From: Megalobrama amblycephala
Taxonomy: Eukaryota > Chordata > Actinopteri > Cypriniformes > Xenocyprididae
Reading direction: 5' to 3'
DNA: 64,000 nucleotides
NCBI RefSeq assembly: GCF_018812025.1
Contig: NC_063054.1
Span: forward strand, 8,181,082-8,245,081
A program made the position numbers and the translations under genes. This document shows, piece by piece, positions 47,701 through 57,459 of this stretch (position 1 is its first letter; every line of letters begins with the position of its first letter). The notes below the pieces were generated by a model that saw nothing but the letters and a program-made list of their open reading frames with translations, was not told the DNA's origin and ran no database searches.

Positions 47701-50700
47701 TTAATCCACCTTGGTAGAAGGGACAGGGCTCCACTCCATCCCAATGTATTCCACCAGCACTCCCACAGGTAAGGACAATGTTGCTGGCTCAAACAACAGG
47801 TCAGACTTTTTGCTGGGCTCGGGCTCGGGGATGATCTTTGGCTCAGGTATCGGCTCTGGCACTGGAATCGTGGTGGGCTCGGGCTCCATGGGCTTTGGTT
47901 TAACGTCCACTGGGGTGGAGGCTGTGGAGGCAGTGGGTGCTGTGTGGACTGCGGTTACTGGTGTGCCGGCTCCTCCTCTCTCTCATAGATGGTAAAGGGG
48001 GATCCATTATGTAGACGCACCCAGTTCACAAACTCCAGAAGCATCCCTCGAAGATTGTCTCCAGGCAGGTGCTTTTTTGTGGTGCTTCCACATTGAGACC
48101 TGCCTGGAAAAACACACACAGGCCGCCTTTATCAAAATGGACACGATGGTGCAGATCTGAGAAATTGTCTGTGTGCTCCTCGAGGGAGCGATCCCCCTGC
48201 AAGAAGAGGAAGATTTGTTCTGCTGCTAGATCCATTTGTTAGGTCCGTTCTTCTGTCACACACGGTTGCAGCAAGAATAAGAAGAGCAGGATATAATTGC
48301 TGGCAGTAACGATTTTATTAAATACAGTTTTCATATTTAAGATACTTAGACTCCAAAAACATGAACAGAACAACCAGTAAAATGCGACAAGAATGGACAA
48401 TGAACTAAACAACACAGGATTTAAATGCAAAGGCAAACTAATCAACAAAATGAACACCAGGTGCAACAACTAAAACAATCAATGAAAAACAATGACAATG
48501 TAACGAAGTGGGACTCAGGCAGGGATCCATATGCAAGGCTTTATTAAGAGTGAGCGAGGTCGTACAGGCAGGGTCAAACGGGAACAAACAGGAACAGCAA
48601 GGGACAGGCAGAGTCGAGGTCAGGATACAGGCAAAGATCAGGACAGGCAGATATCACTCACAGATCAGTATACAAAGCACAGGTCAGGGGTAGTGATGGC
48701 CGATTTCGAAACAGTGCTTCATGAAGCTCCGAAGCTTCATGAATCTTTTTGTTTCGAATCAGTGATTCGGAGCGTGTATCAAACTGCCAAAGTCACGTGA
48801 TTTTAGTAAACGAGGCTTCATTACGTCATCACTGTTTCGAAACAGTTCGAAATTTCAGTGGTTCACCGATAGAGGGCGATGATAAAGTGAGCCCATGAAT
48901 CATGCAGATTCACTGAGAACTATTGAACAAGTGTCTAGGGCTATACCCTATGGTTTTACCTGATCTCCGATCAGTTTTATACAGTTGTAGATGTTTTAAT
49001 TATACATTAGAATAATTAAAATGAATAATGGTAGTTATTAATCTCTTATTGGCCTGTTTAGCTTGAGCCATGGAACAGATACAAGCCTTTAAAATTGATA
49101 AAAGAACACAAATTATACAGACACTCGATATTTAATCTTATTAGATGATTAGTTAATTCCATTTAATTGATTTTACTTTAAATAAAACTTTTGAAATACA
49201 TTTGTTAAAGTGTATTTTTAATGCATGTTTGGCCTGAGTTTTGTTGCATTTGCACTGCTCTGACCACTAGGGGTCACCGTGGAGACGGGTGTCAGATTGT
49301 TTCGAAGCCTCGAATCATTACGGCACATTTGATTCAGCTGCTTCAGTGTTTCATGAAGCCTCGATCTGCCCATCACTAGTCAGGGGTAGGCTGCAGAGGA
49401 TCGTAAACAGGTAACAGGCAGGATCAGTAACAGACAGGCAGACAGGATATAAACGCTCAGAACTGCAACCGGGGTAAACAAGACTTTGCAATGAGGTGGT
49501 GTGTGTGTGAGTCTTTTATAGTCCAGGTGATGAGCTACAGCTGTGTGTGGCAATTGGTGATTGGTGTGGAATGTGTGCATGTGACTGGCAGGGAGGATTA
49601 TGGGAATTAGAGTCCAGGAACTGACGGTGATCATGACAGACAACAAACTCAAACACAGGAAACTAAAACACGTGCAAACCCACTCAAATCAAACACAAGA
49701 ACAAAACACCTTGTTACAAGTGACAACCTGAACTATCCTTGCCTCATCATAAAAAAAAGTTAAAATTGCCTGAAATTTTTATATCTTTATTATGATTTCA
49801 GTTTATGAGTATAATGAGTTGTATCATCCTTATTTTTTAAAATTATTATTTATGCCTCCCACAAAACATCAAAATGAATTTTAATTCAGAAGTTACATTA
49901 GTTACATTCTATGATATGATAATATGATTATGATAAAAAAAAAAGCTGTCTTTGTCATTGTGGGTATGAATTGCTTCTTTTTAAATGTATTTTTGGTTAC
50001 AAATCATAATAAGGTTTCATTTAACATTAGTTAACAATAAGTTAACATGAACTAACAATGAAAAATACTTCTAAAGCATTTATTAATTACATTTATTGTT
50101 AATTTCAAAATTTACTACATTATCAAAATTCTAAAGTTGTTTTTGTTAATACTATTTAATAGACCAACCAAAGATCAATTATATTTTTATTAACTAATGT
50201 AAACAAAGATATAAATTAATAATGTAACAAATGTATTGCTTATTATTAGTTAATGCATATAATGTTAATTAATGGGACCTTGCTGTAAAGTGTTACTGCA
50301 TTTTTTAACAAATTGAATAGATAGATAAAAAAGAGAGCATTATGTCACCTACAGCGTTTTAACCTTTCGAGTTTATGCACTTCTTCTCAAGTGATTTTCT
50401 TTTACAACATACCACCCTTTGCCAACCTGCATCAAATTTACAGTCTCTCTGAGCATTTGCAACTGCTGTCCAGTGCGGCAGGCTTGAAGAGATGAGGAGG
50501 GGTGTAAGATTTACTGTTTACCTCAGCACTGTCCTGACATGACCGTAGCCAGCTCCAATCAGCGCTTGTTGATATGGACAGCGAACATGCTGCAAAAGAC
50601 TGCCATGAAGCCAATTGTGCCTGTCTGAACACTTTCTCATGCTGATGAAAACATCTGACCACATGGTATAACATTCATACTGTCATAAGAAACTAAAGTG

Positions 50701-53700
50701 AACTCCAGTTTTTGAAACAAATGTGTTAAGCTGTCATTTAAGTAGCTCTAAGTAATGGTTTGTTAGCTATATGTTATGCAGAGAGAGGACGTCTCAGGAC
50801 TTCATATTCTCTTAAAGGAGTAATTTTATGAAAATCTGACTTTTTCAATGTTTAAGTGCTATAATCGGGTCCCTTGTGCCTCTACCAACACAGAAAATGT
50901 CAAAAAGGACAACCCAGTAACTTTGTTTTGGTAAGCCTTTCTCTGCAAGCATGTGAAAAATGACCTTGCTCAGATTTAGCTCCCCTTGTGACGTAGGAAG
51001 GGGATTTTTTTGTTATTATAATATTACTCTGTTTTGTTTTTGTGACAACGGTGAACAAGAACCTTGTGTGTGTTGACAGTTTAAACACAACAAAAAATGT
51101 GAAAGGAGAAGTTACTCACGAGACTTGACGTCTGACAGCCAGCTGTCTGTGTGTGCATGTGCTTCGGATAAGTGCGCCCAGAAAATGATCCATTAAATGT
51201 TTAAACTGATAAACATTGCTTTAAAATGCATGGAACTAATAAACTTTAATGATGAAAGAAGAACTATGCTATCAGTGAGAGTGATCGTGATATAGATGAT
51301 AATCAAAACCAAGCAAATCTTGTTAGTATTTGGCAGAGAATCGATTGAGACAGGAGCTGTGATCGTGGAGAAGGGGCGGAGCACAGCAGCTCATTTGCAT
51401 TTAAAGGCACATCCACGAAAACAGCATGTTCTTGACTGTAGTCAGAAATGGGTATTTACAGCATGGATTTATAAATGGTCTGTGAGGTATTTTAAGCTGA
51501 AACTTGACATACACTTTCTGGGGACACCAGAGACTTAAATTGCATCTTTTAAAAACGGGCATAATAGGTCCCCTTAAGCTGAATGTCAGTAAAGAAAACA
51601 GAAGCTGCTACATGGATGACATTAATCCCAAAAGAAGATCTTGACACTAAAAATGTCCTGAGTTTAACTGTGGTGACATTACCAGCACTCTGTTGAGTAA
51701 GACAAAATGACACATTTAATCTTGGTTTCCTTAGTGTTCACACTGTCATTTTTAACACAGAACCTAAAGATACAAAACAAAAGGCAAATGTTTTTATGAC
51801 TTAGCGAACATCCAAAACAATGCTGTGTGCTGGGCTAAATGCACTTGTGTGAGTACATATGGTGGTGTTTTGACCTCCTGAGAATTCAGATTATAAAACG
51901 GTCTGGGGTGCGTTTCCAGAACAACGATGTAACTCGCTGCTGAACTACCATAGTACGATGCATCGTTGAACAAATCAACTAGCTAGTCACGACTGTTTAC
52001 CGAAACCGTATTGTCGCAAACCTGTCGTTCAACCACGTTGGTGAATGACGTCACGCAGGTGGTGAGTAATAACTTCTTTAAATTGAATCCGTTTGAGATT
52101 CGAATTAATGCTAGAATTTCTGCTATAAATTACAGACATGGCATTAGAGGACTAATTCTCATTTTCCTCAGTTATTTTGCTTTATTTCCAGATTAAATCA
52201 AATGCTTGTTCTTACGTACTAGAGCACGTACGCACATGCGCACTCTCCAAAAACGGTGCTTTAAATCTCTTGACAAACTAAAATATATAAATGACACTTG
52301 TATATATTCGAAATAAAAGATATACATTGTACTTGATGTCAGCTTGCTTATTTTGCTCAAGATAACGATTTATCAAGTCCACATGTCATAAAAACAGGAA
52401 ACTATGCTTCTAACCACAGGTCGAGAGTTGTCATTCCAACCACATAAGTTTGCGATGCAGTTTGCGAATGTTCGTTTGAACGATGGTTTCGGGAAACACC
52501 AAATCGTTGAACTATGTAAGTAAAGACGGAACTTGCGATGTTAGTTGGCTAACGATGCTTTTGGGAAACACACCCCAGGTTGTTTGGTGTGCACCGGGTT
52601 CGGATGACAGCGTTCACAGTCACACTTATGTAATAACGGAGTGTCTATTTACACTTGTTAGCAAATGCTATTTACACTAGCTCCGCTAGATGCATGGAGT
52701 TCAGTGTCTTCAGTGGTGCAGCAGTAGCAAGTAAGGCTCACAGATCTGGCTTTTAACATGATAGACGTGGGTTCGAATCTGCCTTTTGCTGACCTCGCAT
52801 TTATTTACTATAAAAATGAAAATAAAGTTCCTAAAAGTGGAAATAAATGTACTCTTATTGCAAAGAACTGATACTTTTACATGGTGTGTAAACAGAATCT
52901 ATTGCTATTTTTACCTATAGTGTAAATAGCATATCTCTAAGAAAATGCTGCTATTTTCACTTAGTATGAATAGAATATATTGCTATTTTCACTAAGTGTA
53001 AATAGCATCTACTGCTAAGAAAATATACTGTTTTCACTTAGTGTAAATAGCATCTATCACTAAGAAAATATACTATTTTCAGTTAGTGTAAATATCATCT
53101 GTTGCACTAAGTGCAAATAGCCGCTGCCTTAAAATAAACTGCATTAACAAAGCAATGGCAGTTTGTTTTAATCAAATTGCATCTGCCAAATGTGAACACA
53201 CCCTTAGGGCATGTTTCCACCAAGAAGTTGAACCATAACTAATATAACTATTAACAATAACTATCTTAGCATCCACACTAACAGATGACAAGATTACATT
53301 TATTATAAGTGCACACTGCAGTTTTTGTCATCTGCCTCTTTAAATGCTCAAGCTCGTTAAAGCAGGATGGATTCTGATTGGCTATCAATGTTTTAATTGT
53401 TCATCAGCTGGAAAAATCATTATGAAATTGATTCCAACAATATTTTTCCTTTGTGTCTTTATTGTTTTAGTTGTGGTTTGGACTTATTCTCATAGAACTA
53501 GAGAGATTATTAAAACTTTATAGTTATCATAGTTATCATAGGCCTTTTGAATTGGCCTTTTCTATTTCTATGCAAAGTGGAGCTATTAATGGCAGTTACG
53601 CAAAGATTTTAGCAATTGCAGCAGTTGGCTGTTTCATTTAGGAGGTTGGACTTGTGTGTTGCACTCTCTTTCACTGAACCATCATGCAGTCTTTGAATTA

Positions 53701-55617
53701 ATTAAAATAGCCAGGGTAGAAGAGCTTTATGTTGGACCTGCGCAGACTTGTTTGGAACACTCTACATTAGACAGTAACTCTTTGCGCCACACAAATAGCA
53801 TTCTTTATGTGAATGCACACGACAGACGTAACGCAGCTCACAATCGATTCCAACAGACTCTGATAGAGTTGCTAAGCTCACAACACCACACTCTTGCAAG
53901 CATAAAACAAACAGAGAATTAGTCAAATTTTAATTAAACTGAACTGCTTTAGCGATATCCATCAGTATATGGAGAAACAGACATGATCCCTGTCAGATAC
54001 TGCCTTTAAATTTGGCCAAAAACAAGAAGTCAAGGATTACCAATACCTTGTTAGCATGTGCCAGTTAGCCTCTTCTGCTAACTGCCATAAACTACATTTT
54101 AAAATGGGGGCAAAAAGCAGCTTTCTCAGTTTCAACAAGCTGTATATTTGGACAAAAGTGTTAAGAAGATATACATTACAAACTTATATTATGTTGGGCA
54201 TAAATCCTAATAGAGTACCTCAGAGATGACGTGTTTTTGCAGGCCAACCCGGAAGTTAGCGGCGCACGGGTTTCCTCGATCGAAGGCCTATGCATTTTTC
54301 CCATAGACTTTTGGAAAATCGCAAAAAATAAGCACTATGTTTAACAAAGGGTTATGACACTCACATGTTTTGTCTGTCAAGATAATCTTTACAAGTTAAC
54401 ACAACATTTATACATTTTGAAGCCTAAATAAAGTCATCAGATATAAAAAGCTAACAGTAGGCTATAAACGGACTACAGCACACCATGGTCGCGGATCAAC
54501 GTCACCACCACCAAACTTCCTCAAACTTTATTTAAAAAACAACTTCATTTAAAAACATGCTCGCTGATTATGATCTGCGCTGTGTATTAATACTTATCCA
54601 CTTTTTGATGAGAAATGCTGTCCAAATGTCCTGTTTGTCACGATGACGTCTAAAGTCCCCGCCAAAGGAAGTAGTCCCTTTTAGCAACTTGTTAGCAACC
54701 GCCATTTTTAAGTCACAATAAAGGTCTAAATAAATCACAAGCGGGTTATAACTGGTGTGTTTTATGTCATAGATCAAAACGTGAAAATATTTAGAGGCTT
54801 TGTTAACCACAGACCTTATTTCAAGCGATTTAGCAAAAACCCATTCAAAAAACGCATAGACTTGGAACCGGAAGTCCTAAAATGCTAACTCGCTTCCGGG
54901 TTTTGCATTCAAAAACACGTCATCCCTGAGGTACTCTATGAAGGATTTGTATCCGAGTGCATCATTGTGGAGCCATCATCCAATTAGCGTCATCAGGGTG
55001 TCTTTGCCCTGCAGCTCCTGAGTAATTGGTATCTGAGTTCCCAAGATTTTTAATGCTTGTTGACTTTTAAACTTCAAGTAATTATTTCTCTCTGTTTCTT
55101 CTCAATCTCTCCAGGTCCTCTTCTCTGCAGGCTCGTGTTCAGGAGTTTATCAGCAGTGGGGAGAAAAGTACAGAACACTCCTCTGAGACTCTCTGCCTAC
55201 CGGACCTAAAGCGGCAGCCAGTCACATCTCTAACTGCTACATGTACAAATACAGAAAGAGAGGAGAGCAAGGAGAGACAGATGGATAGAGAACAGGACAA
55301 GAGAGAGGGAGGCACACATGGAGGTAGTGAGGGACAGAGAGAAAGACAGCCAGAAAGAGAGAGAATGGATGCTGTTAAGGGAACGAGAGAAAGATAATGA
55401 AAGAGGAGATGAGATAAATGGGAATAGGTGTCCATCCTCTGCTGTTTTATTCCCTTCTGAGATGTTAGCTCCTGATGGACATTTAAGAACAGTTCACACA
55501 TTACCAAACTTTGCACAGGCCCTGGCCGAAGCAAGAAAAGCAAGATACATCAGACACAGAGGACAACCGCTGTGTGAGCGAGAACTTACAATACGAGAGA
55601 TATTTTCCCAGGATTAA
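41569..55617 (+). CDS. ccdc190: ccdc190-like coiled-coil gene, three coding exons (gene span)
   Basis: Three exons join in matching phases: exon 1 ends in phase 1 at 41761, exon 2 spans 42805-42934 (phase 1 to 2), and exon 3 starts at 55115 in phase 2. The product has an N-terminal basic coiled coil and a conserved C-terminal block, FAQALAEARKARYIRHRG then ERELTIREIFSQD. This arrangement matches my memory of vertebrate CCDC190 (human C1orf110), whose molecular function is not known to me. One lesion prevents a full-length product: exon 3 enters in one frame, but the conserved C terminus is in the +1 frame (see the exon 3 entry). Intron 1 is 1.04 kb, nearly all MITE; intron 2 is 12.2 kb and transposon-filled. 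Either a decaying gene or a sequence indel. Confidence 0.75.
41798..42767 (+). mobile_element. TTAA-type MITE (family 1, copy B) filling ccdc190 intron 1
   Basis: Termini aggtgccctagaatcaaaaa and ggttctagggcacct are inverted. The right flank is TTAA (42768-42771); the left flank is TGAA (41794-41797), a one-base decay. The interior is shared with 1318-2230 in opposite orientation (cagtgagtctcaaactccat, acagtcgggat and gtttcgttagcatgttgct). Confidence 0.85.
42805..42934 (+). CDS. ccdc190: ccdc190-like exon 2
   Basis: The acceptor ctgttttgtgttag ends at 42804 and the donor acag|gtgagg starts at 42935. With the phase-1 base from exon 1 it reads GNPWKRGLHSLGLRPSNHDV, then GRPAASYKRTLLPSIPLAG and KEAD, ending in phase 2. 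It is open throughout only in the frame set by exon 1, which supports the splice model. No domain is recognised; the segment is basic and Pro/Ser-rich. Confidence 0.75.
42935..45112. other. Intron 2 of ccdc190, 5' part
   Basis: Holds fragments of TTAA-family element interiors near 43195-43450 (gggggcggggtttatgtaaa, then an A run near 43437) and a piece of the 'ggtaacacttac' repeat at 44297-44420. A T run lies at about 44635-44660. No exon recognised. Confidence 0.45.
45113..45285. mobile_element. Hairpin MITE of 'gctggtttgagctggtt' type
   Basis: Left end ttttgaagcttggcagctgg and tttgagctggttt; inverted right end aaccagctcaaaccagctgc and catccttcaaaac. The interior is made of ctggt words. A frequent short inverted-repeat element in zebrafish-like DNA. 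Confidence 0.7.
45960..46142 (+). mobile_element. tRNA-derived SINE (DANA-like), diverged
   Basis: A head with gactaatggttaaagatctg, a middle with cttgtgcccttgagtatgac and gttgca, and the tail ttgctttggatggcaagcat then ctgttaaat, corresponding to the cyprinid SINE tail tttggataaaagcgtctgct. Clearly diverged. Confidence 0.6.
46657..47352 (-). pseudogene. Gag-derived low-complexity ORF of the retrotransposon remnant
   Basis: A 231-codon minus-strand frame, rich in Ser, Pro, Leu and Cys, continuous in frame with the repeat array at 47407-47667 except for a stop. It shows no enzymatic motif. The composition and position match the degenerate C-terminal part of the gag-like product. Plus-strand frames over the same DNA are shadows. 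Confidence 0.55.
47360..47600 (-). repeat. 42-bp tandem repeat array in the gag-like region
   Basis: The word attcaggaac occurs about every 42 bp near 47366, 47409, 47449, 47493, 47530 and 47572. On the minus strand each unit codes 14 residues of the form VPELSECPASTREA, with variants. Confidence 0.85.
48026..48235 (-). pseudogene. Gag N-terminal fragment (Gypsy-like)
   Basis: Starts MDLAAEQIFLFLQGDRSLEE and continues with HTDNFSDLHHRVHF and FFQAGLN. This is the pattern of fish Gypsy gag, where 'LQG-RSLEEYT-DF-DL' is followed by 'FF-GLN'. The start lies 18 bp inside the LTR boundary. It ends by stop at 48026; the rest of gag is in another frame at 47701-47910. Confidence 0.65.
48499..49638 (-). 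mobile_element. Solo LTR inserted in the Gypsy-like remnant
   Basis: Bounded by TG...CA on the + strand (tgtaacgaagtggg to gatcatgaca) and flanked by the 5-bp duplication gacaa at 48494-48498 and 49639-49643. On the minus strand it reads tgtcatgatcaccgtcagtt at its start, a TATA box (tataaaag, 49513-49520 complement) and a polyadenylation signal (aataaagc) near its end. It is 444 bp without the nested hAT-like element. No internal domain, so recombination between LTRs removed it. Confidence 0.88.
48691..49378. mobile_element. hAT-like non-autonomous element in the solo LTR
   Basis: Flanked by a perfect 8-bp duplication, gtcagggg, at 48683-48690 and 49379-49386. The ends are tagtgatggccgatttcgaa and, inverted, gatctgcccatcacta, with further imperfect inverted pairing (gcttcatgaagctccgaagc against gtttcatgaagcctcg). 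688 bp. The interior is non-coding. An 8-bp duplication is diagnostic of hAT. Confidence 0.9.
49719..50004. other. Intron 2 of ccdc190, non-coding
   Basis: AT-rich, nothing recognised. Confidence 0.4.
50005..50305. mobile_element. Fold-back repeat 'aaggtttcatttaacattagtt'
   Basis: The left arm (taacattagttaacaataag and tgaactaacaatg) pairs with the right arm (taatgttaattaatgggacc and ttgctgtaaagtgttac). It is related to the fragment at 44297-44420, which starts ggtaacacttac and contains aaggtcccattagttaatg. Confidence 0.65.
50306..50814. other. Intron 2 of ccdc190, non-coding
   Basis: No exon or repeat structure recognised. Confidence 0.4.
50815..51577. mobile_element. TTAA-family element with diverged termini
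   Basis: Left end cttaaaggagtaattttatg; right end gggcataataggtccccttaag. The interior has aggggcggagcacagcagct and tcatttgcatttaaaggcac. A piece of the same right end lies at 26560-26640. The terminal repeats are poor, so boundaries are approximate. Confidence 0.5.
51904..52578. mobile_element. TIR element 'ctggggtgcgtttcc'
   Basis: Ends ctggggtgcgtttcc and, inverted, gggaaacacaccccag. Subterminal words such as gatgcatcgttgaac and gatggtttcgggaaacacc are repeated inside. About 675 bp, non-coding. A short relative lies at 14651-14765. Confidence 0.7.
52712..52800 (+). mobile_element. Possible tRNA-derived SINE head
   Basis: Contains gtagcaagtaaggctcaca, an anticodon-arm-like ggcttttaacatga and the B-box-like gtgggttcgaatctgcc. 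A cloverleaf does not close convincingly, so I call it a SINE or tRNA-like fragment, not a tRNA gene. Confidence 0.4.
52801..54202. other. Intron 2 of ccdc190, non-coding
   Basis: About 52915-53120 has diverged tandem copies of 'cttagtgtaaatagcatct' at roughly 60-bp spacing (five or so). A dispersed-type stretch with paired 'taactat' words lies at 53215-53560. No exon recognised. Confidence 0.45.
54211..54938 (+). mobile_element. TIR element 'agagtacctcag' (family 3, copy A)
   Basis: Left end tagagtacctcagagatgac and gtgtttttg; inverted right end caaaaacacgtcatccctga and ggtactcta. The interior includes cgatcgaaggcctatgcatt. The same element lies at 55943-57459 in inverted orientation. A TTAA at 54803-54806 is the empty site of the insertion found in that second copy. 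Confidence 0.85.
55115..55617 (+). CDS. ccdc190: ccdc190-like exon 3 with apparent +1 frameshift
   Basis: The acceptor ttctcaatctctccag ends at 55114. In the phase required by exon 2 the exon reads SSSLQARVQEFISSGEKS and TEHSSETLCLPDLKRQPV, then an Arg/Glu-rich stretch, and stops at TAA 55395-55397. The conserved C terminus (LRTVHTLPNFAQALAEAR, KARYIRHRG and ERELTIREIFSQD, stop at 55615-55617) lies in the +1 frame, which is open only from 55234. The shift must therefore fall within 55234-55394, a gagaga-rich low-complexity stretch prone to indels and base-calling errors. The alternative acceptor at 55130 does not repair the frame, because that frame has a TAA at 55207. It is not clear whether this is a real lesion, a polymorphism or an assembly error. 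Confidence 0.75.
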
Positions 55618-55942
55618 AGAGAGACTCCCGCTCTCTGAGACAGTAAATCAGTGGTTCTCAACTGGTTTTGCTTGAAGATCAGATTTTCTATTGGACAGCA
55701 AGATGCGAACAAACATAGTGCCAAAGGTTACTATAAATGTATTGTGCATATATTCGTTTCGAAAACAACTTGCCAAAGCTAACTTTCCGGAAAAGTTCGC
55801 TCCGGCTGGTAAACACCTTTGAACTACCATTGGTCTGCGTCGATTACTTAGGTGTGGCTCTGAGGCTCTGCCTTCTTTGACATGGAAATTATCTTTTATT
55901 TCTTTTATTCTGTTCAGTCTGAGTAAAATTATGTTTCATAAC

Positions 55943-57459
55943 AGAGTACCTCAGGGATGACGTGTTTTTGTAGGCAAAACCAGGAAGCGAGTTAGCATTT
56001 TAGGACTTCCTGGTTCCATATCCACAAAGTCTATGGGTTTTTTGAATGGGTTTTTGCTAAATCACCTGAAATAAGGTCTGTGGTTAAAGGGTTAGTTCAC
56101 CCAAAAATGAAAATTCTGTCATTTATTACTCACCCTCATGCCGTTCCACACCCGTAAGACCTTCGTTCATCTTCGGAACACAAATTAAGATATTTTTAGT
56201 TGAAATCCGATGGCTTCGTGAGGCCTCCATAGGGAGCAATGGACACTTCCTCTCTCAAGATCCATAAAGGTACTAAAAACATATTTAAATCGGTTCATGT
56301 GAGTACAGTGGTTCAATATTAATATTATAAAGCGACAAGAATATTTTTGGTGCGCCAAAAAAACAAAATAACGACTTATATAGTGATGGCCGATTTCAAA
56401 ACACTGCTTCAGGAAGATTCGGAGCATAATGAATCAGCGTGTCGAATCATGATTCAGATCGCGTGTCAAACTGCCAACGGCTGAAATCACGTGACTTTGG
56501 TGCTCCGAACAGCTGATTTGATACGCTGATTCATTTATGCTCCGAATCTTCCTGAAGAAGTGTTTTGAAATCGGCCATCACTAAATAAGTCGTTATTTTT
56601 TTTTATTTTTTTTTAGCGCACCAAAAATATTCTCGTTGCTTTATAATATTAATATTGAACCACTGTACTCACATGAACCGATTTAAATATGTTTTTAGTA
56701 CATTAATGGATCTTGAGAGAGGAAGTGTCCATTGCTCCCTATGGAGGCCTTACGGAGCCATCGGATTTCAACTAAAATATCTTAATTTGTATTCTGAAGA
56801 TGAACGAAGGTCTTACGGGTGTGGAACGGCATGAGCGTGAGTAAAAATGACAGAATTTTCATTTTTGGGTGAACTAACCCTTTAACAAAGCCTCTAAATA
56901 TTTTCACGTTTTGATCTATGACATAAAACACACCAGTTATAACCCGCTTGTGATTTTTTAAACCTTCATTGTGACTTAAAAACGGCGGTTGCTAACAAGT
57001 TGCTAAAAGGGACTACTTCCTTTGGCGGGGCCTTTATACGTCATCATGACAAACAGGACATTTGGACAGCATTTCTCATGAAAAAGTGGATTAGTATTCA
57101 TACACAGCGCAGATCACAATCAGCGAGCATGTTTTAAATAAAGTTTGAGGAAGTTTGGTGGTGGTGATCTTAATCTGCGACCATGTGCTGTAGTCTGTTT
57201 ATAGCCTACTGTTAGCTTTTTATATCTGACAACTTTATTTAGGCTTCAAAATGTATAAATGTTGTGTTACCTTGTAAAGATTATCTTGATAGACAAAACA
57301 TGTGAGTGTCATAACCCTTTGTTAAACAGCTTATTAAGCTTATTTTTTGCGATTTTCCAAAAGTCTATGGGAAAAATGCATAGGCTTTCGATCGAGGAAA
57401 CCTGTGCGCCGCTAACTTCTGGGTTGGCCTACAAAAACACGTCATCTCTGAGGTACTCT
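55943..57459 (-). mobile_element. TIR element 'agagtacctcag' (family 3, copy B), with nested insertion
   Basis: Left end agagtacctcagggatgacg; inverted right end acgtcatctctgaggtactc. It is the reverse-oriented relative of 54211-54938 (ctttcgatcgaggaaacctg near the right end). Without its 794-bp insertion and one TTAA it is about 720 bp. Confidence 0.85.
56088..56881. mobile_element. Fold-back TTAA element (Angel-like), copy D, nested
   Basis: Ends agggttagttcacccaaaaa and inverted tttttgggtgaactaaccct, flanked by TTAA at 56084-56087 and 56882-56885. The arms, about 290 bp each, are almost perfect inverted repeats (aagatatttttagttgaaat against atttcaactaaaatatctta). The loop, 56381-56583, begins tagtgatggccgatttcaaa and ends gaaatcggccatcacta, so it is itself an inverted repeat with hAT-like ends. 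Confidence 0.92.

Larger units (their letters stand above)
46618..49718 (-). mobile_element. Gypsy-like LTR retrotransposon remnant, minus strand, internally deleted
   Basis: Oriented right to left. The 5' LTR, written on the + strand, runs from tgtcacacacggttgcagca at 48254 to accttgttaca at 49718. It includes a polyadenylation-type aataaaatcg on the minus strand near 48308, and is split by a solo LTR. Next comes a gag-like region read on the minus strand from 48235, beginning DLAAEQIFLFLQGDRSLEEH, then a Pro/Glu-rich stretch (47701-47910) and a 14-residue repeat array (about 47360-47600). Only the first 50 bp of the other LTR remains at 46618-46668 (tgtcacacatggttgcagca). No protease, reverse transcriptase or integrase is present. 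Frames shift between the gag pieces, so it is inactive. Gag of this Pro/Glu repeat type is common in cyprinid Gypsy-like elements. Confidence 0.75.

Noticed and set aside
52915..53120. CRISPR-like array
   Set aside because: Repeats are diverged, spacers are not unique, and the host is a vertebrate; it is a minisatellite-like tract.
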